Positions 8,540-19,661 are shown, numbered from the stretch's first letter. The stretch: 64,000 nt of DNA from Thalassotalea algicola (GCF_012932965.1 NZ_JABBXH010000003.1:62001-126000), one strand, 5' to 3'. Notes: a model not told the origin generated them from the letters alone. Numbers and translations: made by a program.

Positions 8540-10369
8540 ATGCTTTCTAATCAGCAAAATGTCAATCAAGTTCAAGGTAGCAGTGCGCTTGATGCTAATC
8601 AACTTGCACAGCTGCAACAGTTAACACAAGGCTATTCGCCACTACAGCTAGCATGGGCTAGTGGTTATTTGGCAGCAAAGAGCGAGCTATCACCGGTAGC
8701 TAATGCCGTCGCCACTGCAACACAAGTAGCGGCAAGTGCAACATTAACTATTTTATTTGCCTCACAAACGGGCAATGCTAAAGGTGTCGCGAGTCAAGTC
8801 GCAGAATCAGCTAAAGCTGCTGGTATTAGTGTAAATCTTAAAAATGTTGCTGATTACAAAGCAAAATCGCTTAAATCTGAAACTCATTTACTTATTGTTG
8901 CCAGTACCAATGGTGAGGGTGAGCCGCCTGATGATGCCATTGAATTCCATGAGTTTTTAAACAGCAAAAAAGCGCCTAAATTAGCTAACTTAAAATACAG
9001 TGTGTTAGCGCTTGGTGATTCAAGTTACGAGTTTTTCTGCCAAACAGGTAAAGACTTTGATTTACGTTTAGCAGAGCTTGGTGCCACGCGTGTTGCGGAG
9101 CGTGTTGATTGTGACGTTGATTATGATGAAGAAGCTCAGAGCTGGAATACCAGTATTGTCGAGTCATTGAAAGATGAATTAACCGCCGATGCTGGTGGTT
9201 TAGCACCAGTGGTGCAATTACCTGGTACCGCAAGTGCTATATCTGCGTTTAATAAACAAAACCCTTATGAAGCTGAACTTTTAGTTAGCCAAAAAATAAC
9301 GGGCCGTGATTCAGCCAAAGACGTACGCCATGTTGAAATCGATTTAGGTGAGTCTGGATTGACTTACCAAGCGGGCGATGCATTGGGGGTTTACTTTAAC
9401 AATGATGACGCTTTAGTTAGCGAGTTACTTGCTGCAGTATCACTTTCAGGCGATGAAACGATAACTTTGAAAAAGTCAGGTGAAGAAGTAACTTTTTCAA
9501 TTAAGCAGGCGTTAGCAGAAGAGTTGGAAATTACACAAACGCCGTTAAGCTTTGTTGAGTTTTGGATACAACACAGTGGTAGCGAAACCCTTGCTTCTGA
9601 AATCACAGACAAGGATTCGTTGCGTGAATATGCAGCAAATCATCAAGTAGTAGATGTGATTAATGCAGCGCCTTCTGCGATAGACGCGCAGCTACTTGCA
9701 GACAACCTACGTAAAATTACTCCGCGTTTGTACTCAATTGCTTCAAGCCAAGCGGAAGTTGAAGAAGAAGTGCATTTAACTGTGGGTGTGGTGAATTATA
9801 AAAGTAATGAAAAAGTGCGCTTAGGTGGTGCTTCTGGTTTCTTAGGGCAACGTCTTGAAGAAGGTGGCAAAGTACGTGTGTTTGTTGAACACAATGATAA
9901 TTTCCGTTTACCTGAAAACCCTGATACGCCAGTGATTATGATTGGTCCAGGTACTGGTGTCGCCCCGTTTAGAGCTTTTATGCAGCAACGCGAAGCGCTT
10001 GATGCAACGGGTGATAACTGGATGTTTTTTGGCGATCAAACATTTACTCAAGATTTCCTATATCAAGTGGAATGGCAGAACTATTTAAAGTCAGGGCTGT
10101 TAACCAAAATGGATGTTGCTTTTTCTCGCGACCAAGCTGAAAAAGTATATGTGCAACATCGCTTACAAGAAAACGCAGCCGAAGTTTTTGCGTGGTTAGA
10201 ACGTGGAGCTCACCTATATATTTGTGGCGATATGAGCCGAATGGCGAAAGATGTTGAAACAGCATTACTAGAGATTATTGCTGAACAAGGTGGCAAATCA
10301 CTTGAACAGTCAGAGCAATATTTAAAAGATTTACGAAACGCTAAGCGTTACCAGAAGGATGTTTACTAA
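8540..10369 (+). CDS. cysJ: Sulfite reductase (NADPH) flavoprotein alpha subunit CysJ
   Basis: The 609-residue protein carries electrons from NADPH through FAD and FMN to the CysI hemoprotein in assimilatory sulfite reduction. A flavodoxin domain (about 70-210) shows [14 protein letters not shown] and [11 protein letters not shown] for FMN binding. The following FAD/NADP-reductase part has RLYSIASS for FAD and [12 protein letters not shown] near residue 469 for NADPH. It ends with the usual aromatic residue (DVY). Length agrees with E. coli CysJ (599). Its stop shares a base with the cysI ATG, so the two are coupled. Confidence 0.97.
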   Translation: MLSNQQNVNQVQGSSALDANQLAQLQQLTQGYSPLQLAWASGYLAAKSELSPVANAVATATQVAASATLTILFASQTGNAKGVASQVAESAKAAGISVNLKNVADYKAKSLKSETHLLIVASTNGEGEPPDDAIEFHEFLNSKKAPKLANLKYSVLALGDSSYEFFCQTGKDFDLRLAELGATRVAERVDCDVDYDEEAQSWNTSIVESLKDELTADAGGLAPVVQLPGTASAISAFNKQNPYEAELLVSQKITGRDSAKDVRHVEIDLGESGLTYQAGDALGVYFNNDDALVSELLAAVSLSGDETITLKKSGEEVTFSIKQALAEELEITQTPLSFVEFWIQHSGSETLASEITDKDSLREYAANHQVVDVINAAPSAIDAQLLADNLRKITPRLYSIASSQAEVEEEVHLTVGVVNYKSNEKVRLGGASGFLGQRLEEGGKVRVFVEHNDNFRLPENPDTPVIMIGPGTGVAPFRAFMQQREALDATGDNWMFFGDQTFTQDFLYQVEWQNYLKSGLLTKMDVAFSRDQAEKVYVQHRLQENAAEVFAWLERGAHLYICGDMSRMAKDVETALLEIIAEQGGKSLEQSEQYLKDLRNAKRYQKDVY

Positions 10370-12135
10370 TGAGTGCAGTAAAAACATATCAACCTTTACC
10401 AGCACAAGGCCCGCTAAAAGGTGAAGGCCCAATAAATGTCGAAGGTAAATTAGCAGATAACGAACGTTTAAAACGTGAGAGTAATTTCTTACGCGGTACG
10501 ATTGAGCAAGACCTTGGTGATCGTATGACCGGTGGCTTTAGTGCCGATAATTTTCAATTAATCCGCTTCCATGGTATGTACCAACAAGATGACCGAGACA
10601 TTCGAGCTGAACGCCAAAAGCAAAAGCTAGAGCCTATGCATAACGTGATGCTACGTGCCCGTATGCCTGGTGGAATTATCAAACCTGAACAGTGGTTAGC
10701 GATTGATAAATTCGCAGAAGAAAGTACAACCTATGGCAGCATTCGTTTAACGACCCGTCAAACGTTTCAATTTCATGGTGTATTGAAGCCGAATATAAAA
10801 CTTATGCATCAAACCCTGAATAGCATTGGAATAGACTCAATAGCTACCGCGGGCGATGTAAACCGAAATGTACTGTGTACTTCTAACCCTGTTGAGTCTG
10901 AATTGCATCAAGAGGCGTATGAGTGGGCAACGAAAATTAGTGAGCACTTGCTACCAAAAACGAAGGCTTATGCTGAAATTTGGTTAAATGGCGAAAAACA
11001 AGAAACAACTGAAGAGCCTATTTTAGGTAGTAATTATTTACCTCGCAAATTCAAAACTACGGTTGTTATTCCGCCACAAAATGACGTTGATGTACACGCC
11101 AATGACTTGAACTTTGTTGCGATAGCTGAAGCTGGAAAATTAGTAGGGTTCAACGTGCTTGTTGGTGGTGGCTTGGCTATGACCCACGGTGACAAATCAA
11201 CTTATCCGCGTAGAGCTGACGATTTTGGTTTTGTAGCATTGGATAAAGTGCTCGATGTAGCTGCAGCCGTTGTTACTACACAACGTGATTGGGGTAACCG
11301 CGTTAATCGTAAAAATGCCAAAACCAAATATACGCTTGATCGTGTCGGTGTTGATGTATTCAAAGCTGAAGTTGAAAAACGGGCTGGCGTTGAGTTTTCA
11401 GATAGCCGTCCTTATGAGTTTACCGGCCGCGGTGACCGTTTTGGTTGGGTAAAAGGTATAGATGGTAAACACCACTTAACTTTGTTCATTGAAAACGGTC
11501 GTATACTTGATTTTGCTGGTAAACCACTAAAAACAGGTGTTCGTGAAATTGCTAAAGTACATAAAGGTGACTTTAGAATGACCGCGAATCAAAACCTTGT
11601 TGTTGCTGGTGTAGAAGTTGCTGATAAAGCACAAATTGAAGCGTTGGCAGTTGAGCATGGCTTGCTTGAAGCATCAACCAGTGCTCAGCGTCAAAACTCA
11701 ATGGCATGTGTAGCGTTTCCTACTTGCCCATTAGCGATGGCAGAAGCAGAACGATATTTACCTGGGCTAGTTGATGACGTTGAAGGTTTATTAGCTAAAC
11801 ATAATGTGGCTGACGAGCATATTATTCTTCGAGTCACTGGTTGTCCTAATGGTTGTGGTAGAGCGATGCTAGCTGAAGTTGGTCTCGTGGGTAAAGGGCC
11901 GGGTAAATATAATGTTTATCTGGGTGGCAATACCGGCGGCACTCGCATTCCTAAGCTCTATAAAGAAAATATTGACGAAAAAACCATAATTAGTGAACTC
12001 GATGGTTTGATTGGTCGATGGGCGTCAGAACGTAATAGCGATGAAAATGACCAACAGGAAAGTTTTGGTGACTTCGTTATTCGTGCTGGCATTGTCGAAG
12101 AAGTGATTATCAGTGTGCGAGACTTTCATGACTAA
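10369..12135 (+). CDS. cysI: Sulfite reductase hemoprotein beta subunit CysI
   Basis: The 588-residue hemoprotein reduces sulfite to sulfide using siroheme and a 4Fe-4S cluster. Four cluster cysteines are visible in two pairs, in [12 protein letters not shown] (about residue 453, with another Cys six residues before) and [10 protein letters not shown] (about residue 490). The N-terminal half has the sulfite/nitrite reductase signature [14 protein letters not shown]. Its end overlaps cysH by eight bases. Confidence 0.97.
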   Translation: MSAVKTYQPLPAQGPLKGEGPINVEGKLADNERLKRESNFLRGTIEQDLGDRMTGGFSADNFQLIRFHGMYQQDDRDIRAERQKQKLEPMHNVMLRARMPGGIIKPEQWLAIDKFAEESTTYGSIRLTTRQTFQFHGVLKPNIKLMHQTLNSIGIDSIATAGDVNRNVLCTSNPVESELHQEAYEWATKISEHLLPKTKAYAEIWLNGEKQETTEEPILGSNYLPRKFKTTVVIPPQNDVDVHANDLNFVAIAEAGKLVGFNVLVGGGLAMTHGDKSTYPRRADDFGFVALDKVLDVAAAVVTTQRDWGNRVNRKNAKTKYTLDRVGVDVFKAEVEKRAGVEFSDSRPYEFTGRGDRFGWVKGIDGKHHLTLFIENGRILDFAGKPLKTGVREIAKVHKGDFRMTANQNLVVAGVEVADKAQIEALAVEHGLLEASTSAQRQNSMACVAFPTCPLAMAEAERYLPGLVDDVEGLLAKHNVADEHIILRVTGCPNGCGRAMLAEVGLVGKGPGKYNVYLGGNTGGTRIPKLYKENIDEKTIISELDGLIGRWASERNSDENDQQESFGDFVIRAGIVEEVIISVRDFHD

Positions 12136-12889
12136 TACGCAAACGGCCGACTTATCGCCAAATATTGTCAATAAATTTCCAGCGTCGTTGCCAGAGCCTT
12201 GGTTGAACCAGTGGAATGAATTGTTAGAGCAACAACAGCCAATTGAGCGAGTTGAATGGGCAATGGAAAACTTGCCTGGAAACTTTGTGCTTTCATCAAG
12301 CTTTGGTATTCAATCGGCAGTTATGCTTCATATGATGACGCAAATTGATCCTAATTTACCGGTATTAATTACTGATACAGGTCATTTATTTCCTGAAACG
12401 TATCGTTTTATCGATGAGTTGACGCAAAGGCTAAACCTTAACCTTAAGGTTTATAGTGCCAAGCAGAGTGCATCATGGCAATTAGCGCGCTATGGCGAGC
12501 AATGGTGTCAGGGGGAAGAAGCGTTAAAGCGTTATAATACGATGAACAAAGTTGAGCCGTTAGAAAGAGGTTTGTCAGAACTAAACGCAGGTACTTGGTT
12601 TTCTGGTATTCGCAGGCAGCAGTCAGCACATAGAGCTGGTTTGTCAGTAGTCAGTATATTGCGTGGTCGATTTAAAGTGCACCCAATTATTGATTGGAGC
12701 AATAAAGATGTTCATCAGTATTTAACTAAGCATAATTTGCCTTATCATCCGTTGTGGGATGAAGGGTACGTTTCTGTTGGTGATACCCATAGTTCCCAAC
12801 CGCTATCTGCTGGAATGGATGAGCAGGATACGCGCTTTAATGGCATGCAAAGAGAATGTGGCCTACATACTGATGGTGCTGGTATTTGA
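12128..12889 (+). CDS. cysH: Phosphoadenylyl-sulfate reductase CysH
   Basis: The 253-residue enzyme reduces PAPS to sulfite with thioredoxin. It has [14 protein letters not shown] (PP-loop type nucleotide site), [14 protein letters not shown], and ECGLH at residue 242 or so, the catalytic cysteine. The second CC pairs that mark the iron-sulfur APS reductases are missing, so PAPS is the substrate. The open frame reaches back to 12113, but ATG 12128 is the normal start and overlaps the cysI stop by eight bases. A strong terminator follows at 12931. Confidence 0.95.
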   Translation: MTNTQTADLSPNIVNKFPASLPEPWLNQWNELLEQQQPIERVEWAMENLPGNFVLSSSFGIQSAVMLHMMTQIDPNLPVLITDTGHLFPETYRFIDELTQRLNLNLKVYSAKQSASWQLARYGEQWCQGEEALKRYNTMNKVEPLERGLSELNAGTWFSGIRRQQSAHRAGLSVVSILRGRFKVHPIIDWSNKDVHQYLTKHNLPYHPLWDEGYVSVGDTHSSQPLSAGMDEQDTRFNGMQRECGLHTDGAGI

Positions 12890-12930
12890 TTTGAATTAAG
12901 TAATTTACTTTGATCAGATTTAGCACTTGC

Positions 12931-12965
12931 AAAAAACCAATATCTGTTTGATATTGGTTTTTTTG
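12931..12965 (+). terminator. Rho-independent terminator of cysJIH
   Basis: A 14-base perfect stem (AAAAAACCAATATC with its complement), a five-base loop and a run of T. It ends the cys transcript 42 bases after cysH. Confidence 0.9.
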
Positions 12966-12986
12966 TATTCAAAAGGGTCGTTGATT

Positions 12987-13415
12987 GTGGTCGTGGTTAA
13001 TTTGGTTCAGCAAGTAAAAGCTGAGCCTGAGCAGCTATTAAACTTGCTGATAGATCATGAAAACTTGTCTAGATTTTTTAATGCGAGTTTTAATATCGTC
13101 AGAGCAAGTCAAGAAGGTGAAATAATAGGTGGTAAAGGCACACAACGACGCGTAACCACAATGGGGCAGTGTTTTATTGAAGAAATTACTAAGGCAGATG
13201 TCGAAGGTATTGAATACCATATTGTTGGTAGTCGGCCTTTAAAGCATCACCGAGGCAATATTACTTTTTCGCCGAATAGCCAAGGTACTTTGATGAGTTA
13301 CTATATCGAGGGTATTGCGCCGAGCTATTTGCCAAGTTTCTTAGTGCAGTATTTGTTAAACCGAGATATTCAAAAAACGATGAAGGCCATCGCCAAGCAT
13401 TTCGATACGAAATAG
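12987..13415 (+). CDS. SRPBCC-fold protein
   Basis: The open frame begins at 12927 but that part is the cysH terminator; GTG 12987 follows GGG at a suitable distance and begins VVVVNLVQQVKAEPEQLLNLLIDH, giving about 142 residues. The predicted fold is START/polyketide-cyclase-like: a first strand, DHENLSRFF, then a beta sheet (GTQRRVTT, ITKADVEGIEYHIVG, GNITFSPNSQGTLMSYYIEG), and a long C-terminal helix ending RDIQKTMKAIAKHF. Such proteins bind hydrophobic ligands. No ligand is known. It is transcribed away from the gene at 13418. Confidence 0.7.
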   Translation: MVVVNLVQQVKAEPEQLLNLLIDHENLSRFFNASFNIVRASQEGEIIGGKGTQRRVTTMGQCFIEEITKADVEGIEYHIVGSRPLKHHRGNITFSPNSQGTLMSYYIEGIAPSYLPSFLVQYLLNRDIQKTMKAIAKHFDTK

Positions 13416-13417
13416 CA

Positions 13418-14323
13418 TTAACTTGTACAAGTGAAATGATAAGAAAGCTGAGCTTTTAAGTGCTGCAAAAATTGTTCGTCAGGTTTATCACTAATCAATT
13501 GCGCAAGCTCAGCACCTATTGGCGTGAATTTATAAAATTTCACAACACAATTATTTTTCCTAGCAGTTAATACCAGTGGTTGGCCGTTATACTTTAATGC
13601 TACTTCCTCGCCTTTATTTAGAGAATATAGCTCGGTTTCTTGTGCAAAAAGTAAATGATGATCTGCAAGTGTTAATACTTCGCCATAGCTAAATCCGAAT
13701 TGGCTCAAACCAACATGTAATTCTCTTTGTTTATCTAAAATGTTGAATAAGCCTGGCTGTTGGTAACAACCTGAAATAATACGTATGTTTTTCTTGCTAA
13801 CGTCTTTTACTGCCAGACTACAAGCTTTGCCAAATAATTTAGCATCATGCAAACTTAAGTTTTTAAATGCCTGTAGCGCCTTCAACGAATAAGAACCCGG
13901 TCGTGTAATTTCACCAGCTAAGATCTTTGCCCAAAGCTCTTGCATTGTAGGGTTACTCACTCGTTCAGCAAGTTCAACAAAGGAGTCAAACCAGTCAGGA
14001 TCTGCGCGATCGCCAACATCTGAGCTTGAACAATAGTGGAGAGACTTTTCCACTATTTTTTCCATATTCTGCTGACGGCGTAAATGATTGAAACGTTCTC
14101 GTCGTTCGCTTCTATCCTCAATAGGCATTTGCTTATCTGCAGGTCGTAAACCGCCATCAAGGCCAAAGTTTTTGGCTAAATTGAGTAATTGAATCTGAGC
14201 CGTTGGGTGGTTTGACTTGGTCTGTTGGCTGCTAGGTGCGGGCTTAGATTCCACCACATCGGTTTTGTCAGAAACATCATCAATGACGACCGGCGTTTGG
14301 GCTGAGGTTTTTTCAATTTTCAT
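13418..14323 (-). CDS. Conserved cytosolic protein of the TIGR03899 type
   Basis: The open frame reaches back to a TTG at 14395, but ATG 14323 gives the sequence MKIEKTSAQTPVV and is a more likely start, making 301 residues. After a low-complexity N-terminus with many Lys, Ser and Asp comes a charged central block (RRERFNHLRRQQNMEKIVEKS, then DPDWFDSFVELAERVSNPTMQELWAKILAGE) followed by a domain of beta and alpha parts. The central block matches my memory of the TIGR03899 family in Vibrio and Shewanella. I know of no function. It ends three bases from the SRPBCC gene, facing it. Confidence 0.6.
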   Translation of the reverse strand: MKIEKTSAQTPVVIDDVSDKTDVVESKPAPSSQQTKSNHPTAQIQLLNLAKNFGLDGGLRPADKQMPIEDRSERRERFNHLRRQQNMEKIVEKSLHYCSSSDVGDRADPDWFDSFVELAERVSNPTMQELWAKILAGEITRPGSYSLKALQAFKNLSLHDAKLFGKACSLAVKDVSKKNIRIISGCYQQPGLFNILDKQRELHVGLSQFGFSYGEVLTLADHHLLFAQETELYSLNKGEEVALKYNGQPLVLTARKNNCVVKFYKFTPIGAELAQLISDKPDEQFLQHLKAQLSYHFTCTS

Positions 14324-14618
14324 TTTGACACTTGCTATAGGCAAAATTGCCTGGGAATCTTTATCTATTTGTAGCAAATTTAACCTAAGTTTCAAATGGT
14401 TATTTGGGGAATCTTTGTCTAATATTCAGATTATAAAGTTATAAAAGTGTAACTAATTAATTGATAGATAGAACTTTCTTCAATGATTTGTTGAATAATC
14501 TGAAAGTGACTTTTATTATGTACTAGAATGTAATCAATAAGATTCAAGTTATTGTCAACAATAATTTTTCCAAATAAATAGCTAACTCATTGAATTAAAA
14601 GGGTTAGATGAGGGCAGT

Positions 14619-16841
14619 ATGCAGGCTTCAGAAAATACCAATGATGATTTTTTGTTTATTGATGACAGTGATGAAGATGAAATTTTAGACGAGAGCAGTG
14701 GTGAGGTTTGGAAAGTACTAATTGTAGATGACGATCCAGAAATTCATTCTGTTACCCAATTAGCATTATCTGACCTTATCGTATTAGGTCGTCGTTTAGA
14801 ATATCTTCACGCTTACTCGGGCGAAGAAGCTAACACTATGATTGAGCAAGAACAGGATATTGTTCTAGTATTGCTCGATGTGGTGATGGAAACTGATGAT
14901 GCCGGCCTTAAAGTTGTCAAGCATATTCGTGAAGCATTAGGCCGCGATGATATTCGTATAGTCCTGCGTACTGGCCAACCTGGCTATGCCCCTGAAGAAA
15001 GTGTCATTAAAGATTATGACATCAACGATTATAAAACGAAGACAGAATTAACGCGACGTAAGCTTGTGACAACGGTTTATGCTGCAATCCGTTCTTATCA
15101 ACAAATTACTACTGTTACTCAAAGCAGCGAAGGTCTAGAAAAGATTATCGACGGTGCTGCTAACCTACTGGAATTACATTCAGTTCAAGAGTTTGGTAAA
15201 GGTGTTTTATCTCAAATTAAGCCCTTATTACACGGTTATTCCAAAGGTGTGTTTTGTGCTAGAGGGCACGGCATAATTGATGGTGCTGACGACTTAGGTT
15301 TATATGTTTTGGCCCAAGATGGTTGGGAAAATACTTATGTAAACCGTAAGCTGGAGCAAATAGGTCAAAAAATAATAAGTGAAAATGTTCACGCTTGTTT
15401 TCAGCAAAAAGAACATATCCGCTCAGATGAAAACTTAACTCTGTATTTAACTCGTGGTGGTTACAGGGCAGTGATCTTCATTGAGTTAGAAGCACCAATG
15501 TCGGAATTGGATAAGCAGCTTATTGAAGTGTTTTTATCTAATGTGTCTATTGGTTATGAAAACGTTCATTTATTCCAAAAGTTACGTAACGCCGCTTATA
15601 AAGATTGGTTAACAGACTTACCTAATCGCCTTCAGTTTTTAAACTTACTTGATGATTTCTCCACAAGCGGCAGTGATGACCTTGTAGCGTCTTTGGTTGA
15701 TATTAATCACTTTAGTGATATCAATGATGGCTTAGGACAAGATGTTGGCAATAACTTGCTAACGTCTGTTTCTCATAGATTAATGGGGCTTGGTGGAAAG
15801 GTCACTGTTGCTCGTGTTGGTGCGGATGTCTTTGGTTTAATTGGTCCTGATAGTGTTTTGTGCCCAGAAAAGCTGGCAGAAGTCTTCTCTCAGCCATTTG
15901 AAGCAGGCGAGCAGTTGTTACCGATTAACGTTTGTCTTGGTTTCTGCAGAAAAACAGATGCTGGGCAAGGTGGTGTAAAAGTATTAAACCAAATTAATAT
16001 TGCGTTAAATTTAGCGAAGAAAAATCGTGATAAACATGTACAGTATTATAAGCAGGAAATGGAAGATCAAACGCTATGGCGTTTAGGTATGATCCGTCAG
16101 CTTAGAACTGACTTCGCTGACAACCGCTTAGAGCTTTGGTATCAACCTCAACTTGCATTAAAGTCAGGAAAAGTGATTGGTGCAGAAGCGTTATTACGTT
16201 GGCGTACAGCCGATGGTAATTTTGTCTCTCCAGCGGTCTTTATTCCATTAGCTGAGTATTCAGGTTTAATTATTGATATCGGTGAGTGGGTGGTTAATCA
16301 GGCTTGTAAGAATATCAAAGCAATTGAAGCGGAAGGCTTTAACGATGTTGGTATTTCAGTGAATGTTTCTATTCCGCAATTTAGACAAGATAATTTTGTT
16401 GATACGATAATTGATGCAACTAAAAAGTATCATGTAGAAACATCTAAACTTGAATTAGAAATCACTGAAAATATCTTAATGGATGACCCTCAGTTAGTAA
16501 TTGATGCCTTGGCAAAGTTAAAAGAGCAGGGCATTAGTATTGCTTTGGATGATTTTGGTACCGGTTATTCTTCGTTAAGTTATTTACAAAAATTACCAAT
16601 TGACCGATTAAAAGTGGATCGTTCATTTATCAACGATATAACGGAAGATGGTCAATCATTGTTAGCTGATACTATTATTGGTTTGGGTAAACAACTAGGC
16701 TTAAATGTTATCGCTGAAGGGATTGAAGATGAGTTGCAAGAAGCTCACTTAATTTCCCAAGGTTGTGATGAAGTGCAAGGTTTCTTTTACGCTAAACCTA
16801 TGCCGGCGAATGAATTTTTGGAATTCTTAAAAAAGAATTAG
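14619..16841 (+). CDS. Response regulator with DUF3369, degenerate GGDEF and EAL domains (probable c-di-GMP phosphodiesterase)
   Basis: Order of parts in 740 residues: a receiver domain at about 30-155 with acidic D37-D39, phospho-acceptor Asp 87 (VLLDVVM) and a late Lys (DYKTKTEL); a DUF3369 sensor-like domain at about 165-320; a GGDEF-like domain starting DWLTDLPNR near 330; and an EAL domain from about 500. The GGDEF motif reads GADVF (near residue 400), so diguanylate cyclase activity is unlikely. The EAL domain keeps EALLRW, NVS, EITEN, DDFGTGYSS, DRLKVD, EGIE and QGFFYAKP, as active phosphodiesterases do. It probably lowers c-di-GMP when phosphorylated or by sensing through the other domains. 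No histidine kinase is adjacent. Confidence 0.9.
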   Translation: MQASENTNDDFLFIDDSDEDEILDESSGEVWKVLIVDDDPEIHSVTQLALSDLIVLGRRLEYLHAYSGEEANTMIEQEQDIVLVLLDVVMETDDAGLKVVKHIREALGRDDIRIVLRTGQPGYAPEESVIKDYDINDYKTKTELTRRKLVTTVYAAIRSYQQITTVTQSSEGLEKIIDGAANLLELHSVQEFGKGVLSQIKPLLHGYSKGVFCARGHGIIDGADDLGLYVLAQDGWENTYVNRKLEQIGQKIISENVHACFQQKEHIRSDENLTLYLTRGGYRAVIFIELEAPMSELDKQLIEVFLSNVSIGYENVHLFQKLRNAAYKDWLTDLPNRLQFLNLLDDFSTSGSDDLVASLVDINHFSDINDGLGQDVGNNLLTSVSHRLMGLGGKVTVARVGADVFGLIGPDSVLCPEKLAEVFSQPFEAGEQLLPINVCLGFCRKTDAGQGGVKVLNQINIALNLAKKNRDKHVQYYKQEMEDQTLWRLGMIRQLRTDFADNRLELWYQPQLALKSGKVIGAEALLRWRTADGNFVSPAVFIPLAEYSGLIIDIGEWVVNQACKNIKAIEAEGFNDVGISVNVSIPQFRQDNFVDTIIDATKKYHVETSKLELEITENILMDDPQLVIDALAKLKEQGISIALDDFGTGYSSLSYLQKLPIDRLKVDRSFINDITEDGQSLLADTIIGLGKQLGLNVIAEGIEDELQEAHLISQGCDEVQGFFYAKPMPANEFLEFLKKN

Positions 16842-16860
16842 TGACTTACAGAGATATAAA

Positions 16861-16890
16861 TAAAAAACGCATCTTAAGATGCGTTTTTTA
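16861..16890. terminator. Perfect palindromic bidirectional terminator
   Basis: The 30 bases are a complete palindrome with a core ACGCATCTTAAGATGCGT flanked by A and T runs. It ends the EAL gene from the left and the MFS gene from the right. The MFS stop codon (16874-16876) lies inside the stem. Confidence 0.9.
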
Positions 16891-18064
16891 TTGGCTGTTT
16901 AAAACGCCATTCCACACCTTGAGCCGGAGCATGAGGAATCAAGGTTGAAAGTACGAGCGAGCATAACGCAAAGCCAGCACCTATAAAAAACACCCAGCTT
17001 GGATTTGTAAGCCAAACAAGCCCTAACATTGCTGGAATCACTACGGCGGCGATGTGATTGATTGAAAAGCTTACCCCTGCACTTGCCGCGATATCTTCTG
17101 GGTCAGCAATTTTTTGAAAATAGGTTTTTATTGCAATAGCCAATGCAAATAGCAAATGGTCAATGACATAAAGGATCGCCGCTATATAGCCCGTTTCAAC
17201 TAGGCCGTATGTAATAAATAATAAAAATAAGCCAGCGTATTCAACGAGCAACGTTCTGCGTTCACCAATTTTGCCAATAAACTTACCAATGGCAGGAGCA
17301 AACAGCCAATTGAAAACATAGTTGATTAAGAAAAGTGCACTAATATTGGCCACCGAGTAACCAAATTTTTCTACCATTAAGAAGCCAGCAAATACGACAA
17401 AAATCTGCCTTCTTGCACCTGAAAAGAAAGTGAGTAGGTAAAACAACCAGTACTTCTTTCTTAGTACTAACTTTTTATGTTGGTCAGTAGGTGATTTGAA
17501 TTCATCAAAGTAGAACGCTAGTAACAAGGTCAGGATTAACGCCAAGCACCCAAACAATGTGTAGGTAGCTTGGTAAGACCAAGTAAAATATTCCATTAAA
17601 AGCCAAACACTAGAAAAGGCAAGTAGTGAAGCTGCTGACTTTGCTGATAACAGTCGCCCCATAAAGTGCGCGGTGTGATCTTTCTTTATCCACTGTAACG
17701 TGAGCGATTGGTTCACTGTTTCAAAATAGTGAAAGCCGATGCTCATTATTATTGTCGTAATATAAAGTCCGATAACTGAAGGGAAATACCCCGTTCCCGC
17801 GACCCCAATTGCTGTTAAGCCTAAAGATAACAAGGCCATTCGTTGTTCTTTGATAAATAACAGCACATAAACGGCGGTAAATGCGAGAAAACCGGGTACT
17901 TCTCTAAGGCTTTGTAAAATGCCAATTTCTTTACCGGTAAATGCAGCTTTTTCAACAACAAAGTTATTTAAAAGTACCATCCAAATTGAAAATACCAGCG
18001 GCATAATAAATGCCATCGCAAGCAATAAGTGTTCTGGGGAGTTATTAAGTCTTTTTAATTTCAT
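16874..18064 (-). CDS. MFS-type transporter
   Basis: Twelve hydrophobic segments fit an MFS permease of about 396 residues. The open frame extends to a TTG at 18097, but ATG 18064 (MKLKRLNNSPEHLLLAMAF) is a better start. An internal SAKSAASLLAFSSVW and a FIGKIGERR loop between segments are MFS-like. No substrate can be inferred and neighbours do not help. Confidence 0.75.
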   Translation of the reverse strand: MKLKRLNNSPEHLLLAMAFIMPLVFSIWMVLLNNFVVEKAAFTGKEIGILQSLREVPGFLAFTAVYVLLFIKEQRMALLSLGLTAIGVAGTGYFPSVIGLYITTIIMSIGFHYFETVNQSLTLQWIKKDHTAHFMGRLLSAKSAASLLAFSSVWLLMEYFTWSYQATYTLFGCLALILTLLLAFYFDEFKSPTDQHKKLVLRKKYWLFYLLTFFSGARRQIFVVFAGFLMVEKFGYSVANISALFLINYVFNWLFAPAIGKFIGKIGERRTLLVEYAGLFLLFITYGLVETGYIAAILYVIDHLLFALAIAIKTYFQKIADPEDIAASAGVSFSINHIAAVVIPAMLGLVWLTNPSWVFFIGAGFALCSLVLSTLIPHAPAQGVEWRFKQPIKNAS

Positions 18065-18281
18065 GAGTAATGTTGTTGCAGTTATCCATAACAGCAAAGA
18101 ATAGTGGCGATTGGCTTATTGTAGCGCTTTTTAACCCTTCTCCCTAATGAGTTTAATGTTCTTTATTATGTGGTCGTTATTAGTGAATATAATTCGTCAG
18201 CGTTGATAATGGCAGAGGCATTTTGGTGGAAAAGAAAAAGTGCTCATTTGCCTCAAGCAACCAAGCACTCAACACCATTGT

Positions 18282-19661
18282 TTAGCGGTATTTAAGTTTG
18301 ACCTTGCGAATCACTACTATGGTTAGTGCAATAAGCAGCGAAATAAAACTCGTACTACCACCGCCTCCGCTTTCGCTTTTACTACTTTGGCTAGTATTCG
18401 AATTATTCGGTGTGCTACTTGATGATTGTTGTTCAAAATTTGCTGTTATGGCGATTTTACTGTCGGACTTTACTAGACAGTCTCGATAGCCAAGTGTCTT
18501 TACATAAAGAAACTTGTTGTTGTTGAATTCTCCGGTGAGCAAATCTTTGTAACCATTGTTATCGATATCCAAAAAGGCTGTTGCAGTCGTTCCTTGTGCA
18601 AAACCACCAATGATCGTTGGTGCATCAAAGCTACCATCCGCTTTTCGATAACTTAACTGAATATTTTTAGGTTGGTAGTGACTTGTTAGCACGTCAATTG
18701 TGCCATTATTGTCAATATCTTCGAAGGCGGCACCGTACACTGAGCTTCCGTTACCGACTAAGCTTCGTTTCACTTGCGCAGCGTCTATATCATAGGCATA
18801 TAAGGCTATATCGCCTGTTTCTATTTCTGCTGCAACTAACTCGACTAAGTTAGTTTGACTATCTATGTAAGTATCTATGGTTATTGCAGCGGTGTTAGAT
18901 ACAGTCGTCGCTAATTCAAATTCATCTTGTCCATTATTAATGAACCAAGCAGTTTCAGCGTTATTTATGCTTTCAACCAATACCGATAAATTACCGCCAG
19001 TATTTGCCGTAAATGAAGATAAAGCTAAATCCGGAATATTGTCTTGGTTAATATCATTTACGCTAATGGCATATGGCCTATAACCACTAACTCGCATGTC
19101 CTTGGTAAAAGTAAAGTCTCCCTGGCCATTATTACTATATAGCTTAATGTTATTCGCGCCATACTCTGTAACCAGCAAATCCGCATCATTGTCGTTATCC
19201 CAGTCGTAGAAAGCTAATGCTGCAGGGTAGTTCAGGTTTACCGCCAATGTTCGTCTATCAAAATTACCATTTCCTTCATTAACAAAAAAACCGACTTGCC
19301 CATCAAAAAGGCTAATGTAAGCTAGGTCTTCAGAGTTATCTTGGTTAATATCTGCCGAGACGAGTGTTTTAGCGCCACTTGGGATAAAGCCAAGCGTTTC
19401 TATTGCAGTGTCCAGCATTACACCGCTTCCTGCGTCACATTGCTGGCCGCTCCAACCGGAAAATTGACCGCTTGTTGCAACTGCTTGCAAAGTATTGGTT
19501 GCCAAATCGTTAATAATGGTACAATTTTCATTACATTCTGTATTAGCTTCAATTGCTTTGACGGTACCAGAGCCATTAAAGCTAATTTCTATTTCAGCGG
19601 CATTTGACAATGTACTTATCAGCAATGGCAGCGATAGGAAAATAGATGTTAGTTTTTTCAT
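18282..19661 (-). CDS. Secreted FG-GAP/VCBS repeat protein with GlyGly-CTERM tail
   Basis: The 459-residue protein has a signal peptide ending NAAE, an N-terminal strand-rich segment with a WSGQQC cysteine, and five FG-GAP style repeats with calcium-loop aspartates: DINQDNSEDLAYI, DWDNDNDADLLVTEYG, DINQDNIPDLAL, DIDNNGTIDVL and DIDNNGYKDLL. These form a seven-bladed or partial beta-propeller. The end is a Ser-rich linker, SESGGGGSTS, then a transmembrane stretch and KVKLKYR, which is the GlyGly-CTERM sorting signal cleaved by rhombosortase. It should be exported by the type II pathway and anchored or released. No rhombosortase gene is in the window. Confidence 0.85.
   Translation of the reverse strand: MKKLTSIFLSLPLLISTLSNAAEIEISFNGSGTVKAIEANTECNENCTIINDLATNTLQAVATSGQFSGWSGQQCDAGSGVMLDTAIETLGFIPSGAKTLVSADINQDNSEDLAYISLFDGQVGFFVNEGNGNFDRRTLAVNLNYPAALAFYDWDNDNDADLLVTEYGANNIKLYSNNGQGDFTFTKDMRVSGYRPYAISVNDINQDNIPDLALSSFTANTGGNLSVLVESINNAETAWFINNGQDEFELATTVSNTAAITIDTYIDSQTNLVELVAAEIETGDIALYAYDIDAAQVKRSLVGNGSSVYGAAFEDIDNNGTIDVLTSHYQPKNIQLSYRKADGSFDAPTIIGGFAQGTTATAFLDIDNNGYKDLLTGEFNNNKFLYVKTLGYRDCLVKSDSKIAITANFEQQSSSSTPNNSNTSQSSKSESGGGGSTSFISLLIALTIVVIRKVKLKYR

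Noticed and set aside
12927-12986. Upstream extension of the SRPBCC gene
   Set aside because: It runs through the cysJIH terminator hairpin and so cannot be the translated start.
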